Shown piece after piece: positions 32,020 through 41,727 of a DNA stretch of 64,000 bases; the stretch's first letter is position 1; every line of letters starts with the position of its first letter. Below the pieces are notes generated by a model that had not been told where the DNA came from, searched no databases, and was given only the letters and a program-made list of their open reading frames with translations. Source of the stretch: an uncultured Roseburia sp. (GTDB lineage Bacteria > Bacillota > Clostridia > Lachnospirales > Lachnospiraceae); assembly GCA_900756925.1 (NCBI GenBank), contig CAAELX010000027.1, forward strand, positions 1 to 64,000. Direction: 5' to 3'. Both the position numbers and the translations under genes were made by a program.

Positions 32020-33696
32020 TTATTTTTTTTTCTGTCTGGCGAGCTCTTTCATCTCTTTTGCGCTCTCCCTGACTTTATCGGTGATCTCCACTCCGCCTAA
32101 CATCCTCGCCAACTCCTCAATGCTCTCCTCGCTAGAAAGCTCCCGGATTCTTGATACGGTCGTCTGGTTCTCAACTGATTTTTCAATCAAATAATGTGCA
32201 TCTGCCATCGCTGCAATCTGAGGCAGATGGGTGATACAGATAATCTGATGGTTTTTTCCGAGCACGTTCATCTTCTCCGATACCATCTGGGCAGTTCTTC
32301 CGCTGATACCGCTGTCAATCTCATCAAAAATCAATGTCTCAATTGCATCGTTATCCGCAAGCACGGTCTTGATTGCAAGCATAATACGGGACAGCTCTCC
32401 TCCAGATGCCACTTTTCCAAGCGGTTTTACCGGCTCCCCCGGGTTTGTGGAGATTAAAAATTCTGCGTCATCCGTTCCGTTCGCTGTATAATCCGGTGTT
32501 CTTTCAAAATGCATCTCAAAACGCACATCCAGAAAATTTAAATCTTTTAATGCTTCCGTCACAGCTGCCGTAAGCGTAACGGCATACTTCTTCCGGATCT
32601 TCGACACCTGTTCACAGCAGTCTTCTAACTCTTTCCTTGCACACTCTAACTGCTTTTTCAGGCGGGACAGGTAAGCATCATAATCTTGAAGCTTTGCCAT
32701 GCGCTCCCGTTTTTCCTCTGCCGCCTCTAACACTGATGCGATAGAATTGCCATATTTCGACTTCAGATGATTGATCTCGTCCAATCGCTTCTCCATCTGG
32801 TAAAACGTCTCATCGTCAAACTCTGTCTCATCTATATATTCCGCGATTTCCCGGTTAAAATCATTCACCAGGCTGTCGATCTGCAGCAATTGATCTTCTA
32901 AGTTCTTCACCTGTTCATCATAGGCAGCCCCTGCGCCAAGCTCCCGCACAGCCCGTCCGATCAGCTCGGAGGCACTGTCATCCTGGCTTCCGGTGAGCTG
33001 ATATGCCCCGTTCACCGCCTCCATGATCTTCTTTCCATTGGAAAACTTCCGGTAATTGGCCTCTAATGTCTCATCTTCCCCAATCTCGAGTCCTGCTTCC
33101 TCGATCTCACGGACTTCATATTCCAGAAAAGAAAGCTCCCTCAGACGTTCTTCCTCATTTACATCTGCATGAGCAAGCTCCTCCTCAATCCTTCTGTATT
33201 CCTGATAAGATGCCCGTACTTTCTGCTTCCAGTCAGCGAGCTCTTCCTTCGCATAGTCATCTAAGATTTCCAGATGCTTCCTCTTCGAAAGCAGGGACTG
33301 ATGCTCATGCTGCCCGTGGATGTCGATCAGGACGGATGCGATCGCTTTCATCTTCGACACCGGAACACTCTCAGAATTTACCTTTGCAACGCCTCTGCCG
33401 TTTACAATCTTTCTGCTTAAAATGATCTGGTCATTTTCCGGAATTACATCTAATTCCTTTAACAATTCCTTCTGTCTTGGATCTGTCACAGAAAAAATAA
33501 GTTCAACCAGTGCGTAGTCAGCATTTTCACGCAGCATCTCCTTCTGCACCTTCTCTCCCAGTGCAAGATTGATAGAGCCAATGATAATAGATTTTCCGGC
33601 CCCTGTCTCACCAGAGAGAATATTTAAACCTTCCTTGAAGTCAACCTCTGCCTCGTTGATCAGAGCCAGATTTTTTACATGCAGGTTTTGTAACAT
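32020..33696 (-). CDS. recN: DNA repair protein RecN
   Basis: SMC-like ATPase for double-strand break repair. It has 558 residues. Walker A GETGAGKSIIIGSI at residue about 32, a long coiled-coil middle, the ABC signature VASGGELSRIMLAIK, Walker B TLIFDEIDSGISG, and ICITHLPQIAAMADAH. It is located 32 bases after argR in the dxs-tlyA-nadK-argR-recN string. Confidence 0.97.
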   Translation of the reverse strand: MLQNLHVKNLALINEAEVDFKEGLNILSGETGAGKSIIIGSINLALGEKVQKEMLRENADYALVELIFSVTDPRQKELLKELDVIPENDQIILSRKIVNGRGVAKVNSESVPVSKMKAIASVLIDIHGQHEHQSLLSKRKHLEILDDYAKEELADWKQKVRASYQEYRRIEEELAHADVNEEERLRELSFLEYEVREIEEAGLEIGEDETLEANYRKFSNGKKIMEAVNGAYQLTGSQDDSASELIGRAVRELGAGAAYDEQVKNLEDQLLQIDSLVNDFNREIAEYIDETEFDDETFYQMEKRLDEINHLKSKYGNSIASVLEAAEEKRERMAKLQDYDAYLSRLKKQLECARKELEDCCEQVSKIRKKYAVTLTAAVTEALKDLNFLDVRFEMHFERTPDYTANGTDDAEFLISTNPGEPVKPLGKVASGGELSRIMLAIKTVLADNDAIETLIFDEIDSGISGRTAQMVSEKMNVLGKNHQIICITHLPQIAAMADAHYLIEKSVENQTTVSRIRELSSEESIEELARMLGGVEITDKVRESAKEMKELARQKKK

Positions 33697-33728
33697 AAAC
33701 TTTTTACACCTTCCCCATAAAGTCCGTC

Positions 33729-34181
33729 TTATTGTTCTACAAGCTTGCGAAGTCTTCCTATCACCTCAATCGTATCGTCCACACTGCGGACCGCACACAT
33801 GATCGTGTCGTCCCCGGCAATACAGCCTACGATTTCGTGCAGGTGCATCGCATCGATCGCTGCTGCGACCGCCATTGCCATACCAGAAACAGTTTTGATT
33901 ACCAGAATATTCTGTGCCATATCCATGGAAACAAAACCATCCCGGAACACCCGGATATATTTTTCGGAGAGGTCTTCGCTGTTGTCTGTCAGTGCGGCAT
34001 ATTTCTGCCTGCCATTGCTCATCGCAACCTTCGTAAGCTTCAATTCCCGGATATCCCGCGACACGGTTGCCTGTGTCACCTGATAGCCTTCCTTCTGCAA
34101 ATAATCGGACAGCTCCTCCTGTGTCTCAATCTCATGTTTTCTGATCAGCTCTAACATCTTCGCCTGACGTTTTGTTTTCAT
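33729..34181 (-). CDS. argR: Arginine repressor
   Basis: 150 residues. The N-terminal winged helix (ETQEELSDYLQKEGYQVTQATVSRDIRELKL) binds ARG boxes; the C-terminal hexamerisation and arginine domain has GCIAGDDTIMCAVRS. The start is uncertain. MKTKRQAKM at 34181 matches the usual family start, with GGAG 12 bases upstream; an in-frame ATG at 34199 adds six residues but lacks a ribosome-binding site. It lies between nadK and recN, the standard Firmicutes place. Confidence 0.94.
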   Translation of the reverse strand: MKTKRQAKMLELIRKHEIETQEELSDYLQKEGYQVTQATVSRDIRELKLTKVAMSNGRQKYAALTDNSEDLSEKYIRVFRDGFVSMDMAQNILVIKTVSGMAMAVAAAIDAMHLHEIVGCIAGDDTIMCAVRSVDDTIEVIGRLRKLVEQ

Positions 34182-34210
34182 GCCTGTCTGCGTCTCCATT
34201 TCTATCTGAA

Positions 34211-35071
34211 CTAATTATAGTTTTCCATCTTTTTCCTCAGGATCTCCAGAAAGCTCTTTCTGCTGAGCTTGCAGACCTTCGCTACTGAAGCCGCCTGTTT
34301 CACAACCAGACGGTCTCCGACTTCAAGACCAACTGCATTGTCTCCGTCATAGCTCACCTCAACGGTCTCATCCTTCTGGGAACGCCTCTGTCCGATCTCG
34401 ATCATAACCTCATCATCTGCACTGATCACGATACTTCTGGAATTGAGATTGTGTGCATTGATCGGTGTGATTAACATCATCTTTGCCTTCGGATCCACGA
34501 TTGGACCGCCTGCGGACATATTATAGCCGGTTGAACCGGTCGGTGTAGATACAATAATCCCGTCTGCCCGGAAGGTATTTAAATATTCACCGTTCACAGA
34601 TACAATCAGATTGACCACAGACAGTGCTCCCGTCCGGTGGATAACCACATCGTTTAAGGCAGTCTTTGCCTCTGTCTGAATCCCGTTCTTAATTCCATAG
34701 GCGCTTAACATCATCCGCTCCTCAAGCATATAATGCCCGTCCATCAGCTCATCGATCGCGTCAAATATGTTTGCTGCCTCTAACTCGCACAGATAACCAA
34801 GTGTCCCGAGATTCACGCCGATCAGCGGGAGCTTCTCATCCACCAGCTTTGCCGCTGCACGGATCAATGTGCCATCTCCGCCTAATACCAGCACGCACTC
34901 CGTCCCTTCTGCAATGTCCGCAGAGTCCGGCGCCGCATGCCTTGCATCATCCCCGGTGCTGCTGTAGCACTGGCAGCTTCCGCCTCTCGCTTCAATATAC
35001 CTTCGGATCTTTCCGGTGAATACCAGTCCCTTGTCCTTAAACTCGTTCGTTATAATCAAAAAATGTTTCAT
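34211..35071 (-). CDS. nadK: NAD kinase
   Basis: Phosphorylates NAD to NADP. It has 286 residues, with the diphosphate motif LVLGGDGTLIRAA (GGDG) near residue 65, NLGTLGYLCE, and the conserved TPTGSTGYNMSAGGPIVDP. It lies between tlyA and argR. Confidence 0.97.
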   Translation of the reverse strand: MKHFLIITNEFKDKGLVFTGKIRRYIEARGGSCQCYSSTGDDARHAAPDSADIAEGTECVLVLGGDGTLIRAAAKLVDEKLPLIGVNLGTLGYLCELEAANIFDAIDELMDGHYMLEERMMLSAYGIKNGIQTEAKTALNDVVIHRTGALSVVNLIVSVNGEYLNTFRADGIIVSTPTGSTGYNMSAGGPIVDPKAKMMLITPINAHNLNSRSIVISADDEVMIEIGQRRSQKDETVEVSYDGDNAVGLEVGDRLVVKQAASVAKVCKLSRKSFLEILRKKMENYN

Positions 35072-35108
35072 GTCCGCTTACCGCCTGTCTGTTGTTCTAA
35101 AGCGCTCT

Positions 35109-35912
35109 TTATTTGTCGAGTTCTCCATGCGCAGCTTCTACCACTGCGTGAATATCTACGGTATCTGCCATGCTGCCCTCTTCTGTTTTTCTGATATAAA
35201 CCAGATATTCAATATTTCCTTCCGGCCCCTTGATTGGGGAGTATTCAAGATTCAAGATAGAAAAGCCTGTCTCTAAAGCAAAATCAATCACTTTATGGAT
35301 AACTTCCTCATGAACTGCCTTATCCCTTACAACCCCTTTCTTGCCGACCTTCTCTCTTCCTGCTTCAAACTGTGGTTTAATCAGGCATACCATCTCGCCG
35401 TCATCCTGTAAGAGTGCCCTCGCCGGACCTAATACCTTGGTGAGGGAGATAAAGGAGACGTCCACAGAAGCAAAGTCAAGCCTGTCTGCAATATCCTCCG
35501 GTGTCACATAGCGGATATTTGTCTTCTCCATGCAGACAACACGCTCATCCTGGCGCAGCTTCCACGCGAACTGTCCGTATCCGACGTCAACCGCATATAC
35601 TTTACTTGCACCATTTTGCAGCATACAGTCTGTAAATCCCCCGGTCGAAGCCCCGATATCCATGCAGACCTTTCCATCTAATGTAATACCAAAATGGGTC
35701 ATCGCTTTCTCTAACTTTAACCCTCCACGGCTGACATATTTTAATGTATTTCCTTTAATCTCAATCTTCGCATTCTCATCGAAGGAGGATCCTGCCTTGT
35801 CTTCCCGGTTATTGTCCACAAAGACATTTCCTTCCATAATCATCGTTTTTGCTTTCTCTCTGGAAGGTGCAAGCCCTTTCTTTACCAATAATATATCTAA
35901 TCGTTCTTTCAT
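35109..35912 (-). CDS. tlyA: TlyA-family rRNA 2'-O-methyltransferase
   Basis: 267 residues. The N-terminal S4 RNA-binding domain (ERLDILLVKKGLAPSREKAK) is followed by an FtsJ-like SAM methyltransferase (CMDIGASTGGFTDCML, AVDVGYGQFAWKLR, VSFISLTKVLGP). TlyA methylates ribose in 16S/23S rRNA in mycobacteria; older annotations say hemolysin. It is 18 bases downstream of dxs. Confidence 0.94.
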   Translation of the reverse strand: MKERLDILLVKKGLAPSREKAKTMIMEGNVFVDNNREDKAGSSFDENAKIEIKGNTLKYVSRGGLKLEKAMTHFGITLDGKVCMDIGASTGGFTDCMLQNGASKVYAVDVGYGQFAWKLRQDERVVCMEKTNIRYVTPEDIADRLDFASVDVSFISLTKVLGPARALLQDDGEMVCLIKPQFEAGREKVGKKGVVRDKAVHEEVIHKVIDFALETGFSILNLEYSPIKGPEGNIEYLVYIRKTEEGSMADTVDIHAVVEAAHGELDK

Positions 35913-35930
35913 AGTCTTCCAATCTTTCTT

Positions 35931-37868
35931 TTACTGTGTATCTGAACGTTCACAGCAGATTCTCTCTTCCTGACAGACCTCCTCTGTCACACTGCTATTC
36001 TGACAGACACATTCCCCGTATGCTTCCATAGTGCGCTTTACAATGGTATCTTTATCAATTCCGACTTCCCTGCGGAGAATCTCCACGTTTCCATGTTCCA
36101 CATACTCATCCGGAATCGCGATGTTCAAAATCCGGATTGGCCTGCCACTGCGGTTATAGTATTCGGTCACGTGCTCCCCGAAGCCTCCGGTGATCACGTT
36201 TTCCTCTAAGGTGACGATCAGACTGTGTCCTTCTGTCACTTCCTCTAACATCTTCTCATCTAACGGCTTTGCAAACCGGGCATTGATCAGGCTGCACGCA
36301 TATCCCTCCGCCTTCAGTTCTTCCCGGACTGCTTCCGCGGTCTTTACCATGGAGCCTAATGCAAACAGGGCAATCTCTGATTCCCGGAAGATCCATTCGC
36401 CTTTTCCATAGCGGATCGGCTCCCTGTAATCTTTCAGCCCGTCATACGCTTCGCCTCTCGGGTAGCGCACTGCGATCGGCGCCCCAAAGTCCACGGCGAA
36501 CTTGATCATATCCGACAGCTCCCACTTATTCTTCGGCGCCAAGACCGTCATATTCGGAATGGTTGACAGATATGACAGATCAAATATTCCCTGATGCGTT
36601 TCTCCGTCACTTCCAACAAGCCCTGCCCGGTCAATCGCAAAGATAACCGGCAGGTTCTGGATACAGACATCATGTAAAATCTGGTCATATGCCCTCTGCA
36701 AAAAGGAGGAGTACACCGCAAAAATCGGTTTCAAGCCTGCTGCTGCGAGCCCTGCGGAAAAAGTAACCGCATGCTGCTCTGCAATGCCGACATCAAAGAA
36801 CCTCTCCGGAAACATATTATGAAAACGCTTCAATCCGGTTCCGTCTGCCATAGCAGCCGTTACCGCCACCACTTTCTCATCCCGGTCTCCGAGCTTTCTC
36901 ATGACAGTCGAGAAAATGTCGGTATAATTTGCCTTCACACGCGGATGCTTCGGAAGCCCTGTCTCAATCTCAAACGGCTCTGTGCCATGGAATCTTGCCG
37001 GATGCCGTTCCGCTGGTGCATACCCGGCACCCTTATGCGTCAGCACATGCACAAGCACCGGTCCGTCAATTCTTGATGCTTCTTTCAAAAGCTTCAAGAT
37101 ACCTTGCAGGTCCCCGCCATCCACAGGACCTAAATAGACAATTCCCATCTCCTCAAAAAACATACCCGGGATCAAAAGCTGCTTGATGCCGCTCTTCGTC
37201 TTCCGGATCCGTGATACCATCCTGTCTCCATATGGCATCCTGTTCAGGGAATTCAACACATTTAACTTCAGATCCAGATAGGCATCCGCTGTCCGAAAGC
37301 CCGCCAGATACGTCGACAGTCCCCCGACATTCTCCGAAATGGACATATTATTGTCATTCAATACAATTATAAAATTCGATTTCAGCCTTGCTGCATTGTT
37401 AAGCGCCTCGAATGCCATACCGCCGGTGAGCGCACCGTCCCCGATCACCGATACCACCCGGTAATCCTCCCCGGTAATCTCTCTCGCCTGTGCATAGCCC
37501 AGCCCTGCGGAAATAGAAGTCGAGCTGTGTCCGGTATCAAAACTGTCACATTCACTCTCCTTTCGCTTCGGGAATCCACTCATCCCTCCGTATTTCCGGA
37601 GTTCTTCAAATCCCTCCCTCCGTCCGGTGAGCAGCTTGTGGGTATATGCCTGATGTCCCACATCCCAGATAATCTTATCCTTCGGGAAATCCAAAAACAG
37701 GTGTAATGCCATCGTAAGTTCCACAACACCCAGATTCGATGCCAGATGTCCCCCGGTTACAGAAATCTTCTCTATCAGAAATTCCCGGATCTCGTCCGCA
37801 AGAATTTTAAGTTCTTCGTCTGAGAGTTCTTTTATATCATTTTCTTTCTTTATCTTCTCCAATACCAT
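35931..37868 (-). CDS. dxs: 1-deoxy-D-xylulose-5-phosphate synthase
   Basis: Thiamine-diphosphate enzyme that starts the MEP isoprenoid pathway from pyruvate and glyceraldehyde-3-phosphate. It has 645 residues. Seen: HLASNLGVVELTMALH, the ThDP motif GDGALTGGMAFEALNNA, the transketolase pyrimidine domain (FFDVGIAEQHAV) and the C-terminal domain (ENVITGGFGEHV). The last about 28 residues form an unusual Cys/Glu-rich tail (CVCQNSS... ICCERSDTQ) beyond the normal end. It lies between the prenyl synthase and tlyA. Confidence 0.96.
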   Translation of the reverse strand: MVLEKIKKENDIKELSDEELKILADEIREFLIEKISVTGGHLASNLGVVELTMALHLFLDFPKDKIIWDVGHQAYTHKLLTGRREGFEELRKYGGMSGFPKRKESECDSFDTGHSSTSISAGLGYAQAREITGEDYRVVSVIGDGALTGGMAFEALNNAARLKSNFIIVLNDNNMSISENVGGLSTYLAGFRTADAYLDLKLNVLNSLNRMPYGDRMVSRIRKTKSGIKQLLIPGMFFEEMGIVYLGPVDGGDLQGILKLLKEASRIDGPVLVHVLTHKGAGYAPAERHPARFHGTEPFEIETGLPKHPRVKANYTDIFSTVMRKLGDRDEKVVAVTAAMADGTGLKRFHNMFPERFFDVGIAEQHAVTFSAGLAAAGLKPIFAVYSSFLQRAYDQILHDVCIQNLPVIFAIDRAGLVGSDGETHQGIFDLSYLSTIPNMTVLAPKNKWELSDMIKFAVDFGAPIAVRYPRGEAYDGLKDYREPIRYGKGEWIFRESEIALFALGSMVKTAEAVREELKAEGYACSLINARFAKPLDEKMLEEVTEGHSLIVTLEENVITGGFGEHVTEYYNRSGRPIRILNIAIPDEYVEHGNVEILRREVGIDKDTIVKRTMEAYGECVCQNSSVTEEVCQEERICCERSDTQ

Positions 37869-37912
37869 ATCTGGTACCTCACAGTTTTTTCTTTTCCGGA
37901 TTCATCCCGGTT

Positions 37913-38803
37913 CTACTTCTCCCTTGCAATCAGGTAAAGTAAAAGATCTTTTAAAAATTCGTTCTTCACCACGAGGGAATCCATCCGCTCCACCGCGCTG
38001 TTCGAATACTTCTTCACATCTTCCATCGCCTTCTCAAGTCCCTCAAACGTCACATACGTCGCCTTATGGTTCTTCTCATCGCTTCCGATCGGTTTGCCGA
38101 GCACCTCCAGGGAACTCGTCACATCGAGAATGTCATCCTGGATCTGGAACGCGATCCCCACTTCCGTTGCGGCTGCCTCGACCGTGTTCTGTTCCTTCTT
38201 TGTCGCGCCTGCAAGCACTGCCCCGATCAGCATGGAACTCTCTAACAGTGCCCCTGTCTTCAATCGGTAAATAAAATCAAGCTTCTCTCTTGTGATATCC
38301 CCGGTATCCTCCGACTGCACATCCACGACCTGACCGCCAACCATTCCATAGATGCCGGCTTTTGTGGCAAGGATCTGCAATGCCCTTCCGATGTTCCGGT
38401 TGTCCGGCTCCATATCGAATGCTGTCAGCGCTGTCTCATATGCAAAATTAAGCAGTGCATCCCCTGCTAAAATTCCCATTGCCTCGCCGTATACCGCATG
38501 CGTTGTCTTCTTACCCCTGCGGTATTCATCGTTGTCCATCGCCGGGAGATCGTCATGTACAAGTGAATACGTGTGGATCATCTCGATTGCCGCCATAAAA
38601 GGCTCGATCACCTTCGATTTGCCGCCGAACAGCCGGTACGTCTCAAGCATCAACATTGGTCTTAAGCGCTTGCCGCCTGCCAATATGCTGTAATTCATCG
38701 CTTCCATGACCGTCTTCTGATAGCCTTCCTCCGCCGGGAGATACTGTTCTATGATACTGTCTATTTCTTCTGTTCTTTTCTGAATCTCTGTTCTGATATC
38801 CAC
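37913..38803 (-). CDS. ispA: Polyprenyl (farnesyl/geranylgeranyl) diphosphate synthase
   Basis: 296 residues, all-helical prenyltransferase that condenses IPP with allylic diphosphates. First Asp-rich motif LVHDDLPAMDNDEYRRGKKT (DDxxxxD form), second FQIQDDILDVTSS (DDxxD). Short-chain type by the residues before the first motif (IHTYSL). The start is GTG: two in-frame GTGs exist (38809 and 38803), and the second has AGGAG at 8 bases and is preferred. It supplies undecaprenyl and quinone precursors together with dxs. Confidence 0.93.
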   Translation of the reverse strand: MDIRTEIQKRTEEIDSIIEQYLPAEEGYQKTVMEAMNYSILAGGKRLRPMLMLETYRLFGGKSKVIEPFMAAIEMIHTYSLVHDDLPAMDNDEYRRGKKTTHAVYGEAMGILAGDALLNFAYETALTAFDMEPDNRNIGRALQILATKAGIYGMVGGQVVDVQSEDTGDITREKLDFIYRLKTGALLESSMLIGAVLAGATKKEQNTVEAAATEVGIAFQIQDDILDVTSSLEVLGKPIGSDEKNHKATYVTFEGLEKAMEDVKKYSNSAVERMDSLVVKNEFLKDLLLYLIAREK

Positions 38804-38819
38804 AATCACCGCTCCTTTT

Positions 38820-39053
38820 TTAGAAATCGCCTAGCGTCCCATCCGGTTCGATCACCTGCATCTTCTTCTCCACTGCATCTAACAGCTCGTTGCACGTTTT
38901 CAGACGCTCCACACCGTTCTTATATAAGGAAAAAGATTCGTCTAACGTCACATCCGGCTGTTCCATCTTCGCAATAATTGCTTCAATCTCTGCAAAGGTG
39001 TCTTCCAGGGAAATCTGTCCTTCCGGAAGCGTTTCTGTCTTCTTCTCACTCAT
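38820..39053 (-). CDS. xseB: Exodeoxyribonuclease VII small subunit
   Basis: 77 residues, a helical hairpin (LEDTFAEIEAIIAKMEQPDVTLDESFSLYKNGVERL) that binds XseA. It overlaps the xseA end by 8 bases. The N-terminal extension is short. Confidence 0.95.
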   Translation of the reverse strand: MSEKKTETLPEGQISLEDTFAEIEAIIAKMEQPDVTLDESFSLYKNGVERLKTCNELLDAVEKKMQVIEPDGTLGDF

Positions 39054-40251
39054 CTGTCTCTACCTCCGTAACTTCTGCCTGCAGCCGTCCTTTTAACAAG
39101 TGGACGGTAAGCTGCTGCCCTACTGACACCGCCGAAGCATCTGTCACTGCATGCCCGCTCTCATCCGCCACATAGGAAAAGCCCTGGCTTAGCTTCTTCA
39201 CCGGGGACATGCCCTCTAACCTGCCGGAGAGGAGCGCTAGCTCATGCCGTTTTCCCTTAAGGATCTGTTCCATCCTGCCTGACAGCTTCTCCTCGAGATC
39301 TGCCGCAAGCTTCCGCCTCTCGCGAAGCTTTAACTCCGGACTTAAATAGCGCAGCCTCGTCTGATATTCCCTCAGCCGCAAATAAGCATTCTGTGCACGC
39401 TGCCTTAAGCACCGTTCCATCTGTGTCTGTAACCTCTGCTGCCGTTCCAAAGCCGCCTGATAATCAAACACGGCAAGCTCTGCCGCCGCAGAGGGAGTCG
39501 GAGCCCGCATATCTGCCACATAGTCTGCGATCGTGGTGTCCGTCTCATGTCCAACCGCCGAGATAACCGGTGTCTCACACTCGAAGATTGCCCGTGCAAC
39601 CTCCTCCTCGTTGAACGCCCACAGATCCTCGATGGAACCGCCTCCGCGTCCTACAACGATCACATCCACGCCAAGTGCATCGAGTGCATGGATGCCATTG
39701 ATGATGCTGTTTGCCGCGCCGTCCCCCTGCACGAGTGCCGGATACAGGATCAGCTGCACATACGGATTCCTGCGTCTCGCAATATTGCGGATATCCTGTA
39801 CTGCCGCGCCGGTTGGAGCTGTCACGATCCCGAGTCGTCTGATATACTTCGGGATCGGCTTCTTATACTCCGGGGCGAACATCCCCATCTCTTCTAACTC
39901 ACGCTTTAACGCTTCGAACTTCAGATACAAATTACCAGCTCCATCCAGCGCGATCTCCCTGGCATAGAGCTGATACTTTCCATCTCTCTCATATACTTCT
40001 ATGGAGCCGGTCACGATCACCTTGTCCCCTTCCTTCATCGGGAATGCAAGACCTCTGCGGTTCCCCGCAAACATAATCGCGCCGATCGTCCCCACAGCGT
40101 CCTTTAACGTAAAATAAATGTGTCCGGAGGAGTGGTACTTACAGTTCGACACTTCCCCTTTCACACTGATCCGCTGCATCATAAAATCCTGGGCAAACAT
40201 ATTCTTAATATATGTATTCACCTGCCCGACGGAATAAACATTCTTCATCAT
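39046..40251 (-). CDS. xseA: Exodeoxyribonuclease VII large subunit
   Basis: 401 residues. The N-terminal OB fold (VYSVGQVNTYIKNMF ... VKGEVSNCKYHSSGHIYFTLKD) binds single-stranded DNA. The catalytic domain has RRLGIVTAPTGAAVQDI, IIVGRGGGSIEDLWAFNEE and SAVGHETDTTIADYVADMRAPTPSAAAEL. A long coiled coil precedes the C-terminus (KKLSQGFSYV). The start codons overlap the nusB stop (ATGATGA), so either of two adjacent ATGs may serve. Confidence 0.96.
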   Translation of the reverse strand: MMKNVYSVGQVNTYIKNMFAQDFMMQRISVKGEVSNCKYHSSGHIYFTLKDAVGTIGAIMFAGNRRGLAFPMKEGDKVIVTGSIEVYERDGKYQLYAREIALDGAGNLYLKFEALKRELEEMGMFAPEYKKPIPKYIRRLGIVTAPTGAAVQDIRNIARRRNPYVQLILYPALVQGDGAANSIINGIHALDALGVDVIVVGRGGGSIEDLWAFNEEEVARAIFECETPVISAVGHETDTTIADYVADMRAPTPSAAAELAVFDYQAALERQQRLQTQMERCLRQRAQNAYLRLREYQTRLRYLSPELKLRERRKLAADLEEKLSGRMEQILKGKRHELALLSGRLEGMSPVKKLSQGFSYVADESGHAVTDASAVSVGQQLTVHLLKGRLQAEVTEVETDE

Positions 40252-40640
40252 GCCAGTTTTGCTAAAATGCCATTGACAAATGCCGGTGAATCATCCGTTC
40301 CGTACTGCTTTGCAAGCTCAACTGCCTCGTTGATCGCAACCTTTACCGGAATATCTTCTTCGTACTTCATCTCATAGACGGCAAGACGGATGATCGTAAG
40401 ATCCACCTTACCCATACGGGTTGTCTTCCAGCCCTTTGCCACCTCGTTCACGGCAGCATCGATCTCTGTGATCTTCTCTACAATATTCTCAAACTTCTTC
40501 GTGATATATTCCTTATCCTTCTCGCTGCAGGATTCCTCCTCATCGAACAGAACAGCCTGCTCCTTCATCTCCTCTGCATCGTGAAATTCCACGCGGAATA
40601 ACATCTTAAATACCTGTTCTCTTAACGCTCTTCTTGTCAT
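40248..40640 (-). CDS. nusB: Transcription antitermination factor NusB
   Basis: 130 residues, all-helical partner of NusE in rRNA antitermination. MTRRALREQVFKMLFRVEF at the start and the C-terminal EDIPVKVAINEAVELAKQYG with SPAFVNGILAKL are typical. It overlaps xseA by 4 bases. No clear promoter is seen between it and the Asp23 gene terminator. Confidence 0.95.
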   Translation of the reverse strand: MTRRALREQVFKMLFRVEFHDAEEMKEQAVLFDEEESCSEKDKEYITKKFENIVEKITEIDAAVNEVAKGWKTTRMGKVDLTIIRLAVYEMKYEEDIPVKVAINEAVELAKQYGTDDSPAFVNGILAKLA

Positions 40641-40692
40641 TGCTTCGTCCTCTCTCCTCGTTCTTCTCTTTTCTTCCTCTCTTAAGGAAAAA

Positions 40693-40716
40693 AAAGGATG
40701 TCTTAAGACACCCTTT
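40693..40716 (-). terminator. Terminator after the Asp23-family gene
   Basis: 10-bp stem with one G-U (40693-40702 / 40707-40716), tight 4-base loop, then TTTTTTCC on the minus strand. Confidence 0.85.
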
Positions 40717-40753
40717 ATGATACTGCGCCGTTATTCCCTCTCAAACAGAAGGA

Positions 40754-41131
40754 TTATTTGTTATTTCCCATATCAACGCTGGCGATACGCACATTGACAA
40801 TTGACACTTCCAGTCCTGTCATGTTCTCAATCGCATTCTTCACCTTGTCCTGTACTTCCGCAGATACCTTTGGAATGGAGCATCCATATGCGATGTTGAG
40901 CGAAAGGTCTACATTCACAATGTTGTCTAACACTTCCACGCGTACACCCTTGGAAAGATTCTTCATTCCAAGCTTGCTGACAAGTTCATTCGTAATATTT
41001 CCTGCCATGGAGCTGACACCTTCCACCTCTGTGGCAGCAAGTCCCGCGATAATGGTTACTACTTCATCTGCAATCTTCACTTCTCCTAAATGTCCATCCT
41101 TTATTATAATTATTTTTCTATCATCAGCCAT
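40754..41131 (-). CDS. Asp23/Gls24 family envelope stress protein
   Basis: 125 residues with the DUF322 signature: GEVKIADEVVTIIAGLAATEVEGVSSM and GCSIPKVSAEVQDKVKNAIENMTGLEVSIVNV. Family members sit at the membrane and affect envelope stress; this short YloU-like form usually precedes nusB in Clostridia. It has its own promoter and terminator. Confidence 0.92.
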   Translation of the reverse strand: MADDRKIIIIKDGHLGEVKIADEVVTIIAGLAATEVEGVSSMAGNITNELVSKLGMKNLSKGVRVEVLDNIVNVDLSLNIAYGCSIPKVSAEVQDKVKNAIENMTGLEVSIVNVRIASVDMGNNK

Positions 41132-41164
41132 TGCACAGTGCCTCCTAAGTGATATTATATACTT

Positions 41165-41193
41165 ATTATAGCAGACTATTCTACTTTTGGGAA
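41165..41193 (-). promoter_or_regulatory. Promoter of the Asp23-family gene
   Basis: -35 TTCCCA (41188-41193), 17-base spacer, extended -10 TGC-TATAAT (41165-41170), minus strand, 34 bases before the start codon. Confidence 0.6.
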
Positions 41194-41205
41194 CAGAAAA
41201 AAGAA

Positions 41206-41610
41206 TTAAATTTCCTGCTCTTCGAATTCACACAGTCCGTCTCCTGGCTCGGAAGCGAATGTGTAGGCAATGTGCTCACCCTCGAAGGAAATCTCAAAGC
41301 TTCCCTCCATATCTAAAAACGAATGTAAATGCGCGATCTCGGACAGAATCTCTGCAAATTCATCTAAAAAGGATTCCGCTGCATCGACATTTTCGCAATG
41401 TTCCTCCTCGATCACCTCATCCACATACAGTCTTACTTCAAATTCATCCAGATCACTCTCATTGTCGATTTCTGCACAGCTTATGTATGGATTTGTATGA
41501 TGCTGCAGGGCATTTTCCAGATAAGATGCGCAGGAAAGTATCCTCGACTGGGAGACGTCCTCCGCCTCTAAATATAATTTATACTGAATTTTCAATTTGT
41601 TGTCTGACAT
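41206..41610 (-). CDS. Acidic protein of unknown function, 134 residues
   Basis: MSDNKLKIQYKLYLEAEDVS start, strongly acidic throughout (DNESDLDEFEVRLYVDEVIEEEH ...), soluble, no signal or membrane segment. Predicted alternation of beta strands and an alpha helix around residues 85-105. I do not recognise the family. It has its own weak promoter (TTTACA-18-TAGAAT, 41671-41700) and lies just before the Asp23-family promoter. It is in good coding style with a proper start, so probably real. Confidence 0.7.
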   Translation of the reverse strand: MSDNKLKIQYKLYLEAEDVSQSRILSCASYLENALQHHTNPYISCAEIDNESDLDEFEVRLYVDEVIEEEHCENVDAAESFLDEFAEILSEIAHLHSFLDMEGSFEISFEGEHIAYTFASEPGDGLCEFEEQEI

Positions 41611-41727
41611 GCTTTTTCCTCACTTTATTCTCTGGGATACAATGTTACCGGTCTGTTATGCTTTCCGTCTATTCTACCTCATATTCTGCCGGAATGTAAA
41701 TAGATAAGCATAATAAAATTGTATAAA

